Source of the DNA: Olivibacter domesticus
GTDB taxonomy: Bacteria > Bacteroidota > Bacteroidia > Sphingobacteriales > Sphingobacteriaceae
Length of the DNA: 64,000 nucleotides
Assembly: GCF_900109575.1 (NCBI RefSeq)
Contig: NZ_FOAF01000001.1
Coordinates: 1,273,662-1,337,661, forward strand
Direction: 5' to 3'
A program made the position numbers and the translations under genes. Shown here in pieces: positions 52,276-62,056 of this stretch (positions are counted from its first letter, which is position 1; every line of letters begins with the position of its first letter). The notes below the pieces were generated by a model, which was given only the letters and a program-made list of their open reading frames with translations, made no database searches and was not told the origin of the DNA.

Positions 52276-55200
52276 TTAAAAACTTACGTTTAATCCAAAT
52301 GTATAGGTCTTTGCTATGGGATAAGCAGTAAAATCGCGTCCTTGATTTAATCCATTCAAGCCAGAGATACCTGCCTCGGGGTTCATCCCCGGGTATTTGC
52401 TGAAAATAAACGGGTTTTGTGTACTGAAGTAAATACGAGCGCGCTTTATGCTACCTGTTGCTTTTAATGGTAATCTGTAACCCAACGTAATATTTTTGAC
52501 GGCGAGATAGGTACCGCTGAAGACCTGCCGGGAGGTAAAATTCCGGAAGCTTGCGGTTGTACCAGTTCTCGTTCTTGGATAAACACCGTCCCCAGGATCT
52601 TCAGGAGACCGCCACCTGTTGACAACGCCTTGACGCACATTAAATACACCATCCAGGTTCTCGGTCGACTGAAACGAATCATCCGCAATATCATTCCCTA
52701 CTGATCCTGCCATCACGATGCTTAGGTCAAAAGCACTATAACTGAGGGTGTTTGTCAGCCCATATGTAAAATCAGGATTCGGATTACCAATAAAAGTTCG
52801 GTCATCTTCATCTATGATACCGTCTGGTACCCCATTTGGACCGCTTATGTCTGCAAACCTAGCCGTACCCACCATGTCTGTTGCACCATGGGGCTGGCTG
52901 TCGAACTCTTCCTGTGTCATGTATACTCCTGTGTTTATATAGCCATAAAACAAACCGATGGGATTACCTACTGCCGTACGATTGTCATCCCAATACAAAC
53001 TATAGCCCCCAATTGGTGCATCGTTCGTGCCCAATTTGACAACCTTATTCCGATCGAATGAAAGATTAAGATTGGTTGTCCATTTTAAAGCACCGTTGAG
53101 GTTGATGGACGCAATGGCTAACTCATGTCCCCAAAAATCGAAACGTCCAATATTGGAAGTAATGCTATTGAAACCGGATTGTACCGGTATGTCTATCGCA
53201 TATAACAATCCATCGGTTTTCTTCCAGTAATAGTCGTACGTAAAGTTCAGCCTACCACTGAAAAGTCCTAGTTCCATACCCAGATCATAACTGGCAGTAG
53301 TTTCCCAGGTAAGGAAGGAGTTACCGATACCATTCAAAGTCTTCCCAGGTGTCACCTGATCGGCGAATACGTAATTATTCGAAATCACGGAGGCTAGATA
53401 GGTATAATCTCCAATGTTGTTATTGCCCACTTTACCATAGCTTGCCCTTAACTTGAGTAAGCTGATCTGGTCAATATTTTTCATAAACCCTTCTTCAGAA
53501 GCGAGCCAGCCAATGGATATAGAAGGAAAGTTTCCATATTTTTTATCTGAGCCAAAGCGTGAGGAGCCGTCTCTCCTAAAGGCGACCGACAATAAGTACT
53601 TATTATCGAAGTCATAATTCAACCTTCCGATATATGACAACAGGGATGATTCTGTATGCTCCACATTCCCGATCCTGGTTGTCGCAGCGTTGATCCATTG
53701 TACATTATCGTCAGGAAATTCTGTTGCTTGGATATTGCTGTTTTCCAATCCGAATTTTTGGAAGGTGTACCCTATAAAGGCATCAATGTTGTGCTTCTTC
53801 ACAAAAGTCTTCCGATAGGTCAACGTGTGCTCTACCAGCCAAGTATAAAATTTAGTGGTATTGTAATTGCCAGACGGTGGTTGTGGGGGTGCTCCCCCTA
53901 GTCCGCCTTGCGCGGTAGAGGGCGTAAAAGACCTGTTAACGCCATTTTCGGTATTGCCATTTACACTAAGTTTATATTCTAAGGTTGGCAATATCTTATA
54001 CGAGGCAAAAGCATTTGCCAATACAGCCGTTTGTTCGGTTGGATTTATCCTTTCTGTTAAAACCCGGTAAAAATTGGGGTTTGGGAACATGCCCGGCTGT
54101 GAGAAAGCGATAGGGTAAGTTCCGTCGGGATTTTTATATTCCAATGTTGGATCCATTAAGAACGCCTGCTGAATAATATTTCTACCGTTATCCAACCCTG
54201 GAGTCACCTGACTGCGACGAAAAGTACCAGCGAGGTTGAAGCCGATGGTTAGCTTGTCGGTTGCATTGTATATGTTGTTCGTGCGCGCATTGAGCCTATT
54301 GGCAAAAGTATTTAATACCACCCCTTCCTGCTTATTATAGCTTATGCTGGTTGATGATCTCAAATGTTCTCCTCCTGCAGATAACGACAAATTATAATCT
54401 TGTACATGCGCATTCCGGAGCAAAACGTCGTACCAATTGGTTCCCGCTTCAGTCCCGTATTGTTCTGGATGCTGGTAAACTTCGGGTACACCTCCGGTGT
54501 AACCTTCATAACGTGCTGCATCCTCATAATACTCTTTCTTAAATTGCGCAAACTCGCGTGCATTCATCAAATCCGGTCGGCCCTTCTCAGGTACCACCAT
54601 CACACCGTTAAAGGCTGAAAAATCAATACTTTTGGCAAGCTTACCCTGTTTGGTTGTAACAAGGATTACTCCATTGGAAGCCCGGGACCCATAAAGCGAA
54701 GCAGCTGAGGCATCTTTTAATACGGAAATGGTTTCAATTTCATTCGGACTTATGGTCTCTAATCCACTCATCGAAGGGAAGCCATCTATCACTACCAAGG
54801 GGTTGTTCCCTGCGTTGATCGATGCTGCTCCACGGATACGGAAAGACATGTTCGCTCCGGGCGCCCCAGAGTTCTGGTTGATCTGAACACCGGTAAATTT
54901 CCCTTGCAACTTTTGTCCAATATTGGCTACCGGGATATCCTTCACTTCACTCACATTGAGTTGACTCACCGCTCCGGTAATTGCTTTTCTGTTTTGCGTA
55001 CCATAACTTACTACTACAACCTCATTGAGGTTTTCACTTGTGGATATCATTTTTACGTTTAATAACGACCGACTATTGATGGGTATCTCGGTTGCTTTAT
55101 ATCCGATAGACGAAAATACCAGCACCGCATCGGGCCGGGCTGTTATAACGAAATGTCCGTTTGTATCGGTCGTAGTTCGCTGGGTACTCCCCTTCAAGGC

Positions 55201-55362
55201 GATGGTGACGCCAGCAATAGCCATCCCCGATACGCTATCGACGACATTACCGCTAACGTTATTTTGCCTAGATGCCCAGGTTGGCAAAATAACGGCTGTC
55301 AACACAACGAAGCACAAGACATAGTACCTCGCCATCAAAAGCAATTCACATCTTTTCATCAT
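52276..55362 (-). CDS. SusC/RagA-type TonB-linked outer-membrane transporter
   Basis: The 1028-residue protein has a signal peptide, a carboxypeptidase-D-like domain (NVSGNVVDSVSGMAIAGVTI), a plug (GTQNRKAITGAVSQLNVSEV, TISVLKDASAASLYGSRASN) and a barrel ending FGLNVSF. Unlike the PUL1 copy it has no STN domain, so it is not wired to an ECF/FecR pair; regulation by the nearby AraC protein is more likely. It is followed by susD after 9 nt. Confidence 0.95.
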   Translation of the reverse strand: MMKRCELLLMARYYVLCFVVLTAVILPTWASRQNNVSGNVVDSVSGMAIAGVTIALKGSTQRTTTDTNGHFVITARPDAVLVFSSIGYKATEIPINSRSLLNVKMISTSENLNEVVVVSYGTQNRKAITGAVSQLNVSEVKDIPVANIGQKLQGKFTGVQINQNSGAPGANMSFRIRGAASINAGNNPLVVIDGFPSMSGLETISPNEIETISVLKDASAASLYGSRASNGVILVTTKQGKLAKSIDFSAFNGVMVVPEKGRPDLMNAREFAQFKKEYYEDAARYEGYTGGVPEVYQHPEQYGTEAGTNWYDVLLRNAHVQDYNLSLSAGGEHLRSSTSISYNKQEGVVLNTFANRLNARTNNIYNATDKLTIGFNLAGTFRRSQVTPGLDNGRNIIQQAFLMDPTLEYKNPDGTYPIAFSQPGMFPNPNFYRVLTERINPTEQTAVLANAFASYKILPTLEYKLSVNGNTENGVNRSFTPSTAQGGLGGAPPQPPSGNYNTTKFYTWLVEHTLTYRKTFVKKHNIDAFIGYTFQKFGLENSNIQATEFPDDNVQWINAATTRIGNVEHTESSLLSYIGRLNYDFDNKYLLSVAFRRDGSSRFGSDKKYGNFPSISIGWLASEEGFMKNIDQISLLKLRASYGKVGNNNIGDYTYLASVISNNYVFADQVTPGKTLNGIGNSFLTWETTASYDLGMELGLFSGRLNFTYDYYWKKTDGLLYAIDIPVQSGFNSITSNIGRFDFWGHELAIASINLNGALKWTTNLNLSFDRNKVVKLGTNDAPIGGYSLYWDDNRTAVGNPIGLFYGYINTGVYMTQEEFDSQPHGATDMVGTARFADISGPNGVPDGIIDEDDRTFIGNPNPDFTYGLTNTLSYSAFDLSIVMAGSVGNDIADDSFQSTENLDGVFNVRQGVVNRWRSPEDPGDGVYPRTRTGTTASFRNFTSRQVFSGTYLAVKNITLGYRLPLKATGSIKRARIYFSTQNPFIFSKYPGMNPEAGISGLNGLNQGRDFTAYPIAKTYTFGLNVSF

Positions 55363-55519
55363 ATTTAGTTTTTGGTTAGTTTACTTTTTTAACCCATATC
55401 ACCACAGGATGGAGATATGTGCTAAATTCTTTTGCAGTTTTGGTATAGGTATTTTTAAAAATTTGCCTCCCTCAAGCCCTATGAACTTACTTGAAAAGCT
55501 TGCGACATCTCCAATTTGG

Positions 55520-56344
55520 CTATCGATCGTTGGTTGTAAATATGAGCGGATTCTGGTTTTCGTTATCTAACGGATCTCCAACCTTAAGTTGACTGAGGTA
55601 CGCCTCTGGCAGAATATTCGGGATTCCATTGTAAACATTACCCCCGGGCATGTAAGCGCAAGTCATTGCCCCACGCCTTCCCGACGTCATATTCGCATGT
55701 GCACCATGGATGGTTAACCCATTGTGGAAGGAGCAACTGCCTGCTTTCATGGGTGCAGCCACCGACTTTGCACCGATAAAAGATGGGTAGAAGGAAAATA
55801 TCGAATCCATATTTCTCCCGATTCCCGGATTTTCAAAGCCTGTTTCTTTATGTGAACCCGGAATAAAGAAAAGACAACCATTTTCTAAGGTAGCATCATC
55901 TAATGCCACCCAGATAGAAAGTGCCCTTCGATCTGAAAATGACCAAAAAGGGGTATCTAAGTGCCAGGAAGTAGCGTTCGCCCAAGGTTTCTTTATCAAC
56001 GCCTGATCATGCCAAATCCGAATGCTATCTACTCCTGCCAAACGAGCTGCCATTTCGCCTATCTTTGGGTTACACATTAGCTCTTTTACTTTTCCATTAG
56101 TTTGCCAAAGGTTGATCATTTGATCGAATACTTTGCCAAAATATTCCGCATCTTCATTAATGCCGTCGTCTTCACCAACTCGCCCTTCTTTTCCCGGGAT
56201 TTTCTGACCTTTCCGCTCTTTTATCGCTTCAGCAACCGCCATTCTCCATTTTTCCAGCTCCTCGTTATTGAGAAAATCTTCTATAATGACATATCCATTT
56301 TTCTGATAAAACTTAACTTGCGTTGGGGTGATTGTTGTATTCAT
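55520..56344 (-). CDS. Phytanoyl-CoA dioxygenase family (Fe(II)/2-oxoglutarate-dependent) protein
   Basis: The ATG at 56344 has an aaaggag ribosome site and gives 274 residues. The metal-binding facial triad is visible: His128-x-Asp130 in WHLDTPF and a distal His in TIHGAHANM (His213 or 216). The Arg pair GRRGAMT matches the 2-oxoglutarate ligand. It is a cytoplasmic oxygenase located upstream of the SusC/D pair. Family members hydroxylate lipids, sugars or ectoine-like compounds; the substrate here is unknown. Confidence 0.88.
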   Translation of the reverse strand: MNTTITPTQVKFYQKNGYVIIEDFLNNEELEKWRMAVAEAIKERKGQKIPGKEGRVGEDDGINEDAEYFGKVFDQMINLWQTNGKVKELMCNPKIGEMAARLAGVDSIRIWHDQALIKKPWANATSWHLDTPFWSFSDRRALSIWVALDDATLENGCLFFIPGSHKETGFENPGIGRNMDSIFSFYPSFIGAKSVAAPMKAGSCSFHNGLTIHGAHANMTSGRRGAMTCAYMPGGNVYNGIPNILPEAYLSQLKVGDPLDNENQNPLIFTTNDR

Positions 56345-56373
56345 ATACTCCTTTATTTGATGGTAAATAATTG

Positions 56374-56385
56374 TTAACCGGTTAA
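56374..56385. promoter_or_regulatory. LacI-type operator candidate
   Basis: ttaaccggttaa is a perfect 12-bp palindrome with the central CpCGpG-type core seen in LacI/GalR operators. It lies 30 nt upstream of the dioxygenase ATG. No LacI-family gene is in the window. Confidence 0.45.
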
Positions 56386-56389
56386 ACAA

Positions 56390-56708
56390 AAATAAATAAA
56401 GGTTTACCTTTTACGCTTTACCAAAAAACACTTTTATTTATACTTTCTGATATATATAAGAGTTAGAAATTCAAAAAGAAAAATTCAATTTGATTGGTTC
56501 ATTCATCTAAATAAACAATTGCCTTTCTCCATACTTTTTGTGACAGCCACTAATAAAACGCAAATCAATACGTTACTCAAATCATTCAGCCCCTATTACA
56601 GTCTAATCTGACAAGGTAATTTCTTTTTCATTTCATCACTAATAACATCTTTTTATAATTTGCACTTTCTGAAACAATCTTTTATTTTTATGCTTAGAGA
56701 GAAACTGA
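56390..56708. promoter_or_regulatory. Divergent regulatory region with two ACTTTCTGA motifs
   Basis: This 319-bp gap lies between the dioxygenase gene (-) and the AraC gene (+). It contains actttctgatata at 56442-56454 and actttctgaaa at 56664-56674, motifs that recur at 61043-61055 upstream of the six-hairpin glycosidase. They are candidate AraC-binding half-sites. Confidence 0.5.
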
Positions 56709-57587
56709 ATGGAGAATTACCGCAAATATCTTAGTATCAGCAGCTTCGAAAAAGACTGGGGTTTTCACGTAAACACGGTTGGTTCAGCCAAGGTTGGCCC
56801 TAATAAAAACTACCCTAATAATCGCGAGCACCCCATCGATCATTCGTTCACATGGGATAAAGGAAGAATTCTTGATGGCTACTATATTGTCTTTATCACC
56901 AAAGGTGAGGGCGTGCTGGAATCTGCTAGAACAAAAGCATCAAAAATCAAAGAGGGCACCTGTTTTTTTCTCTTTCCGGGGATCTGGCATCGCTACAAGC
57001 CCCATCCCCACTCTGGCTGGGAAGAGTACTGGGTAGGTTTCAAGGGCAGCTACCCTGATCAGTTGATGCAAAAAGGCATCTTCACACCGGAAAACCCTTT
57101 CATTGAAGTAGGTATGAATGAAGAACTTTTGTATCTATTTCATGATCTCATCAGAAGAGTGATTGCAGCCGAAGTAGGTTATAGACAAATTATCACGGGC
57201 ATCACCCTACAGATATTAGGTTTGCTGAATGCCATATCTAAATATCGGATGCAAGATACTGACCATCAATCTAAGTTAATATCCAAAGCGAAATTTCTTT
57301 TACAGGAATCCATTGAAAACCCCATCAATTTAGAAGAGATGGTAAAGGAACTACCGATGGGCTATTCTAAGTTTAGGAAAAGTTTCAAAGAGATGACCGG
57401 AATATCTCCTAATCAATATCATCTTGATTTGCGTTTGGATAAAGCTAAAGAACTACTGGCGTCTACCAATTTAACCATCAATGAAATTGCCTATAAAACG
57501 GGCTTTGGTTCCATCTTTTACTTTTCGCGCTTATTTAAGAAAAAAAATGGTGTGTCTCCTAAGTGGTTCCGGATAAATGGTCTTTAA
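56709..57587 (+). CDS. AraC-family transcriptional regulator with cupin domain
   Basis: The 292-residue protein has an AraC-type cupin ligand domain (residues ~30-130: GRILDGYYIVFITKGEG, LFPGIWHRYKPHP, EEYWVGFKG) and a C-terminal double helix-turn-helix (~190-290: NLEEMVKELPMGYSKFRKSF, INEIAYKTGFGSIFYFSRLFKKK). Such regulators respond to sugars. It sits between the two PUL2 transcription units, is divergent from the dioxygenase-SusCD operon and overlaps the end of the isomerase gene by 4 nt. Confidence 0.92.
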   Translation: MENYRKYLSISSFEKDWGFHVNTVGSAKVGPNKNYPNNREHPIDHSFTWDKGRILDGYYIVFITKGEGVLESARTKASKIKEGTCFFLFPGIWHRYKPHPHSGWEEYWVGFKGSYPDQLMQKGIFTPENPFIEVGMNEELLYLFHDLIRRVIAAEVGYRQIITGITLQILGLLNAISKYRMQDTDHQSKLISKAKFLLQESIENPINLEEMVKELPMGYSKFRKSFKEMTGISPNQYHLDLRLDKAKELLASTNLTINEIAYKTGFGSIFYFSRLFKKKNGVSPKWFRINGL

Positions 57588-58402
57588 TTTTTCCGATAAT
57601 GATCATGCAACAAGTCTTTCATAAAACAGTTTATCTCAAACTGATCGGCCAATGGTTTACCGGTGAAGGGAGAAATGGGCATGTAAGGCGCCGGTCCAAA
57701 TTCAGTGGTAAAGGTTAATAGTTTTGTGCCGATGTTGGTATTAACCGCTACTATCCGATCCCACCAGCTTAAAAAGCATTGTAATGTATCATGCCATTCC
57801 GGTGCCCGTGGATCGGGAACTTGAGGTCCCTGCGAGTACCCCACACGGGCATGAACATGCCGTGTACGCAAAATAGCTTCATTCAATATATCTTCAAAAT
57901 TTTCTAACATGCTTTCCGTCACACAGGTCCAATGCGAGAAATCAGCTGTTATCTTAAGCCGGTTGCGTAAATTAAAGATGGTATTCATCATTTGAGGCGA
58001 ATAACCAAGTCGTCCTCTATGCGTTTCATGGACAATGGCAATGCCTGTTTTCGTTGAAATTTCCTCTGCGATGTCTATTAGCGCAATATTTTGTTCCAAT
58101 GAAAAGTAGTCTCTACCCGTATGAGAGTTGATCAGCAAAGGTTGTGGCTCAACACATTCCAATAACTTCTGGGCATAAGATGCTTTAAATTTATCGAAAG
58201 TGCTGCCATTTGCGGCATGCTGATGGGCAACCATACTCATTCCATGTTGCTGAAGAAAATCAAACAACAGATGCTTCTCCGCTTTACGCGCTGGTATCCA
58301 CAAATCATACCCGTCATAACCTGCTTCCCTTACCTTTTCAAGAAACGTTCTGTATTCCAAATGTTCGTGCCCCCATAACGGACTGAAGATTTTTATATCC
58401 AT
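57584..58402 (-). CDS. Sugar phosphate isomerase/epimerase (TIM-barrel, AP-endonuclease-2 family)
   Basis: From the ATG at 58402 (alternative 58420) the product has 272 residues. The TIM-barrel pattern of the xylose-isomerase-like family is visible: IFSPLWGHEHL, GYDGYDLWIPA, LLINSHTGRDYF, IVHETHRGRLGYSP with metal-binding Glu and His, and the late TTEFGP. It is cytoplasmic and probably converts a released sugar. It is the second gene of the minus-strand unit behind the six-hairpin glycosidase. Confidence 0.87.
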   Translation of the reverse strand: MDIKIFSPLWGHEHLEYRTFLEKVREAGYDGYDLWIPARKAEKHLLFDFLQQHGMSMVAHQHAANGSTFDKFKASYAQKLLECVEPQPLLINSHTGRDYFSLEQNIALIDIAEEISTKTGIAIVHETHRGRLGYSPQMMNTIFNLRNRLKITADFSHWTCVTESMLENFEDILNEAILRTRHVHARVGYSQGPQVPDPRAPEWHDTLQCFLSWWDRIVAVNTNIGTKLLTFTTEFGPAPYMPISPFTGKPLADQFEINCFMKDLLHDHYRKN

Positions 58403-58442
58403 TTTGAAAAATATTAGCATATGGAATGAAACCTATCTGTCG

Positions 58443-60947
58443 CTAAACTCCTTTCTTCAGGACTAAGCGTGTGGTTGATTTACAAATCCGATTAAGCGAA
58501 AGAAGACCCTCTTCGGATGATTGTACGTACTGAACTTGATCATCCATCCATAACTCGTACGCCGCTCCCCGCGGTAGTCCCTTAAGCGTTATTTTATATT
58601 CGCCTGGCGATGTTATACGCCAGGAAATTACGTCCTCTTTCCAGAGATCGACCACCAGATCAATGCGCTGCCCTGCCAACTCTTCTATATCCATCATTAC
58701 CTCTTCCCTATTATGTGGATAAAAACGAAGGGTATTTTTGGTTTTCATCGCACCGAACGACTCATTTCCCCTGACAGAAAAGCCTTCGGATGAAAGCTGA
58801 TAGTCGTCTACACGCAATTCAACCTGATAGGTCGTTCCACGAAGGATATAAGGAAATTTTGCACCATTTAATGAAGCAACCATATTCGGTTCCAAGCCCA
58901 TCCTATTCCATTCGGGACGCAGGCCATAGATATCCCTATAAAGGGCGGTAATACTGGTACAGATACCGGCCAGAATATCATCACCCAAACCAAGTTGGGT
59001 AGCTCTGCTATACCGCTGTGATGAAAGCCCGTCCTTTTTGTATTGTTTAAGGATATTTCGTATATATTTTAAGGCGAGGTCCTTATCATATTTTGCATAA
59101 GCTCTCACCCCTAAGTATCCCCATGTTGGGAATATATCACCATTCTCATATTTGGGAAAAGGCCAGTTGCCATCACTTACTTCCTCCCTTTTAAACGAAT
59201 CAAAACACAGGGGCCAGTGAAAAAGCTTTTCTGCTTCCGACCGTTCTTCGATCTGATCCAAGATGAAGGCTATCCGTTCCGGATCATCGCATATTCCAAA
59301 CGCGATGGCCGCAAAATTTACCGGGGTCACTAGGTTGTCTCCATGCACGGAACCATCCCGATCCCTCCAATACACGTATTGTTTTTTAGCTGGCAGCCAG
59401 AACCCACCTTCTTCCACAGGTTTATTGAAGGCTTCCTTCAGCTTCTTCCCTACACCGGCATAATAATCTGCCTTTTGCGGGTTGCCCAGTGTGCGCTCGC
59501 ATGCAGACCAACGTATCAGGGCTTCATATAGCTGTGCATTCACAAAGGCATTTTCAAAACTCGCCCACACGATATCCAACCAGTCGCTCGCTGTTTGCTC
59601 ACCCAGCCCATTATTCATCATTTCAAAGATTCCGTTCTGATTGGAGTCGCGCTTAATCAACCAATCAAGTGCCTTTTCACAGCTGGTTTGATGGCCACGC
59701 AGCCAACCTATATCTCCATTCAATGCAAATTGTTCTCCCGTATTGATAACATAGCCTGTTTGTGAATCAACGGTGTACCCCCACTTGGCCTCGTAATAGC
59801 CCGTTTCAGTATTATAGGTGCCTGGTATTTCGTCACCGGAAACATTATGCCAGCGCGACAGCACACGTCCGTTTGGCAACATAGCTTGATCCCGCTCCTG
59901 ATCTAAGGTTGCCGACATGTTTTTAACATAATTTGAATCGTTTAAGGCCATTCCGATCTGGGCAAAAAATGGTTCGTGCAGGCACTTCCAATTGGTGAGC
60001 CAGCCGTTTGCTCCAACAATGTTATTGTCGACTACACCATATCGACCTGTGGTATTCATCAGTTCGCGCACGGCCTCTGCATCAATACCCGGCAATTCAC
60101 CCCTTGAATATTCTTTCAGATAATCCACATATTTTAGCGCAAGCGTTATACTGACCGTACCCTTTTTCACTTCTACCGGAGCAAAAACATCTGCTTTCTG
60201 CGCCACAAAACGACTCAAATGGTAGCGTTGTTGCAAAGGCTTTTCGCTGACTGATTGTGTGACTGCAAAAGTGCCGTTTTCACCGTGCGAATATTTCGCT
60301 GCTAGCTTTTGCCCTGCCACAACATTGCATCCTATACGCAGTGCGTCGGGCGAATGCTCATTCCAGAAGGTAACGCCACCGGTATGCACGCCATACGTGT
60401 CATTCTCTTGTTTCAGGTATTTACACCATACCATTCCTCCGTTATCAAAAATACCTCCTTTCCAGGTGGAAAGGTTCGAAAAGTTCCATTTTGGCAATGA
60501 TAGTTCCTCTATTTGCGTATCCTGATCATAGGTTCTAGTAATTTCCCACACGATGCTATTGTCCTCCAATCTAAAATCCCATTTTTCATCTACACCTAAA
60601 TCGGTATTGCCAAAGTGAATATTGCTTACAGTTATACCATCTGCATTTTCTGTAACACGGACTTTATGTTGTGGATTTGCTGAAGAAAAGGTCTCTTGTT
60701 GTGTACGAAATCCGGTATATGCTCCTGAATGAGCTAGCTTATTTTTACCATTTAAATCAAGCTTTTTTATGACACAGCCCCGTGCATAATCAATCATAAT
60801 GGCAAGCTTGCTGTCCGGTGTGCTCAAGGTAATTGTTTTCATAGCTGGATTATGGTCAATTCCTTTAGGCTTAAAATCAATAGCATCACATACAAGCTGA
60901 AAATAAAATAAACAGGCAGAAAGGCATAAGCTGAATTTCATGAACAT
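58443..60947 (-). CDS. Six-hairpin ((alpha/alpha)6-barrel) glycosidase-like protein
   Basis: The product has about 834 residues with a signal peptide (SLCLSACLFYFQLVCDA); 60941 is an alternative ATG. The N-terminal ~280 residues are beta-sandwich. The rest is a helical barrel with ASDWLDIVWASFENAF, NGIFEMMNNGLGEQ, HWPLCFDSF and SQRYSRATQLGLGDDILAG. The layout resembles GH78/GH94/GH65-like clans, but no specific family can be named. It is probably co-transcribed with the isomerase and likely works on the PUL2 substrate. Confidence 0.75.
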   Translation of the reverse strand: MFMKFSLCLSACLFYFQLVCDAIDFKPKGIDHNPAMKTITLSTPDSKLAIMIDYARGCVIKKLDLNGKNKLAHSGAYTGFRTQQETFSSANPQHKVRVTENADGITVSNIHFGNTDLGVDEKWDFRLEDNSIVWEITRTYDQDTQIEELSLPKWNFSNLSTWKGGIFDNGGMVWCKYLKQENDTYGVHTGGVTFWNEHSPDALRIGCNVVAGQKLAAKYSHGENGTFAVTQSVSEKPLQQRYHLSRFVAQKADVFAPVEVKKGTVSITLALKYVDYLKEYSRGELPGIDAEAVRELMNTTGRYGVVDNNIVGANGWLTNWKCLHEPFFAQIGMALNDSNYVKNMSATLDQERDQAMLPNGRVLSRWHNVSGDEIPGTYNTETGYYEAKWGYTVDSQTGYVINTGEQFALNGDIGWLRGHQTSCEKALDWLIKRDSNQNGIFEMMNNGLGEQTASDWLDIVWASFENAFVNAQLYEALIRWSACERTLGNPQKADYYAGVGKKLKEAFNKPVEEGGFWLPAKKQYVYWRDRDGSVHGDNLVTPVNFAAIAFGICDDPERIAFILDQIEERSEAEKLFHWPLCFDSFKREEVSDGNWPFPKYENGDIFPTWGYLGVRAYAKYDKDLALKYIRNILKQYKKDGLSSQRYSRATQLGLGDDILAGICTSITALYRDIYGLRPEWNRMGLEPNMVASLNGAKFPYILRGTTYQVELRVDDYQLSSEGFSVRGNESFGAMKTKNTLRFYPHNREEVMMDIEELAGQRIDLVVDLWKEDVISWRITSPGEYKITLKGLPRGAAYELWMDDQVQYVQSSEEGLLSLNRICKSTTRLVLKKGV

Positions 60948-61042
60948 CAAGGTTTCTTTCGGTTATCATTAAATATAAAAGATTCTTCAAATCTATGATA
61001 TATACGAAATAGATCATTTATCTGAAAAGTCTTTTTCTTTGT

Positions 61043-61055
61043 ACTTTCTGATATT
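61043..61055. promoter_or_regulatory. Third ACTTTCTGA motif upstream of the six-hairpin glycosidase
   Basis: actttctgatatt matches the motifs at 56442 and 56664. It lies ~96 nt upstream of the glycosidase start, suggesting one shared regulator. Confidence 0.5.
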
Positions 61056-61243
61056 ACCTTTCTGCACGCAATGCTTTATTTGTTTTCTGTGATGTTCATT
61101 TATTAGGTTAATTGATAAAGGTTACAAATGCTGAATTTATAGATCATTTTAACAAGACAAAGATATTTGTTTTGAAAAACACTAAAAATTTATTGTTTAT
61201 CAATAATTATTTATTATATTTGCGACATAATTTCAGCGTAATT

Positions 61244-61723
61244 ATGAAACGGATTTCAATAATTTTTCTTCAGGCTGTCATCGTGCTCATTGGCATGGTA
61301 GCACTTGCCATTTTGATTTGGTTTCCCCTGACTGAGGGAAGAGCCACAAACTTGGACTTGTTCAGCATTTACTTTGACTCGTTCATCTTATATGGCTTCG
61401 CAGCATCAATCGCTTTCTTTATTGCATTATACAAAGCGTTTAGATTACTTGGATACATTGGACAAAACAAAGTTTTCTCTTCAAACGCTGTAAAGACTTT
61501 AAAGAGTATAAAATATTGTGCAATTGTACTAAGTGTTTTAATTGTGTTAGGAGGGCTATACATCATGCTATTTCACAATAAAGAAGACGACCCTGCGGGT
61601 TTTCTTGCCATGTGTATCGTGACTACTTTTGTTTCTATCGTAGTTGCAACTGCTGCGGCAATATTTGAAAAACTCTTACAAAATGCGATAGATATGAAAT
61701 CTGAAAATGACTTAACAATTTAA
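61244..61723 (+). CDS. DUF2975 membrane protein
   Basis: From the ATG at 61244 the product has 159 residues; a longer frame to 61112 lacks coding character. It has four hydrophobic helices (about 5-27, 45-65, 85-105, 123-145) and a short charged tail. The layout fits DUF2975, a family nearly always followed by a small Cro-type regulator, as here (3-nt gap). Function unknown, possibly related to membrane stress or quorum response. Confidence 0.88.
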   Translation: MKRISIIFLQAVIVLIGMVALAILIWFPLTEGRATNLDLFSIYFDSFILYGFAASIAFFIALYKAFRLLGYIGQNKVFSSNAVKTLKSIKYCAIVLSVLIVLGGLYIMLFHNKEDDPAGFLAMCIVTTFVSIVVATAAAIFEKLLQNAIDMKSENDLTI

Positions 61724-61726
61724 GCT

Positions 61727-61933
61727 ATGCCAATTATTGTAAACTTAGACGTGATGATGGCAAAGCGAAAAATTTCATTGAATGAGCTTTCAGAAAGAGT
61801 TGATTTGACATTATCTAACCTTTCTATTTTAAAGACAGGGAAGGCAAAAGCAATACGCTTTAGCACCTTAGAGGCAATTTGTAAAGCATTGGACTGCCAA
61901 CCTGGTGACATTTTGGAATATGTAAGTGATTAA
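61727..61933 (+). CDS. XRE/Cro-type small transcriptional regulator (YozG-like)
   Basis: The 68-residue protein is a single helix-turn-helix domain: MMAKRKISLNELSERVDLTLSNLSILK and STLEAICKALDCQPGDILEY, shown here in part. It is the normal partner of DUF2975 and probably regulates the pair. The start follows the DUF2975 stop by 3 nt. Confidence 0.9.
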   Translation: MPIIVNLDVMMAKRKISLNELSERVDLTLSNLSILKTGKAKAIRFSTLEAICKALDCQPGDILEYVSD

Positions 61934-62056
61934 AATACTACATTTGGTTTTAAGCATTTCAAAAGAAAGTTAGCGCTACCAAACTTGAAATAGTGGTTTA
62001 AAGAGACGGCTTGTTTATCGGAAAAACGATATGCGCATAACAATTTTACAATAAGC

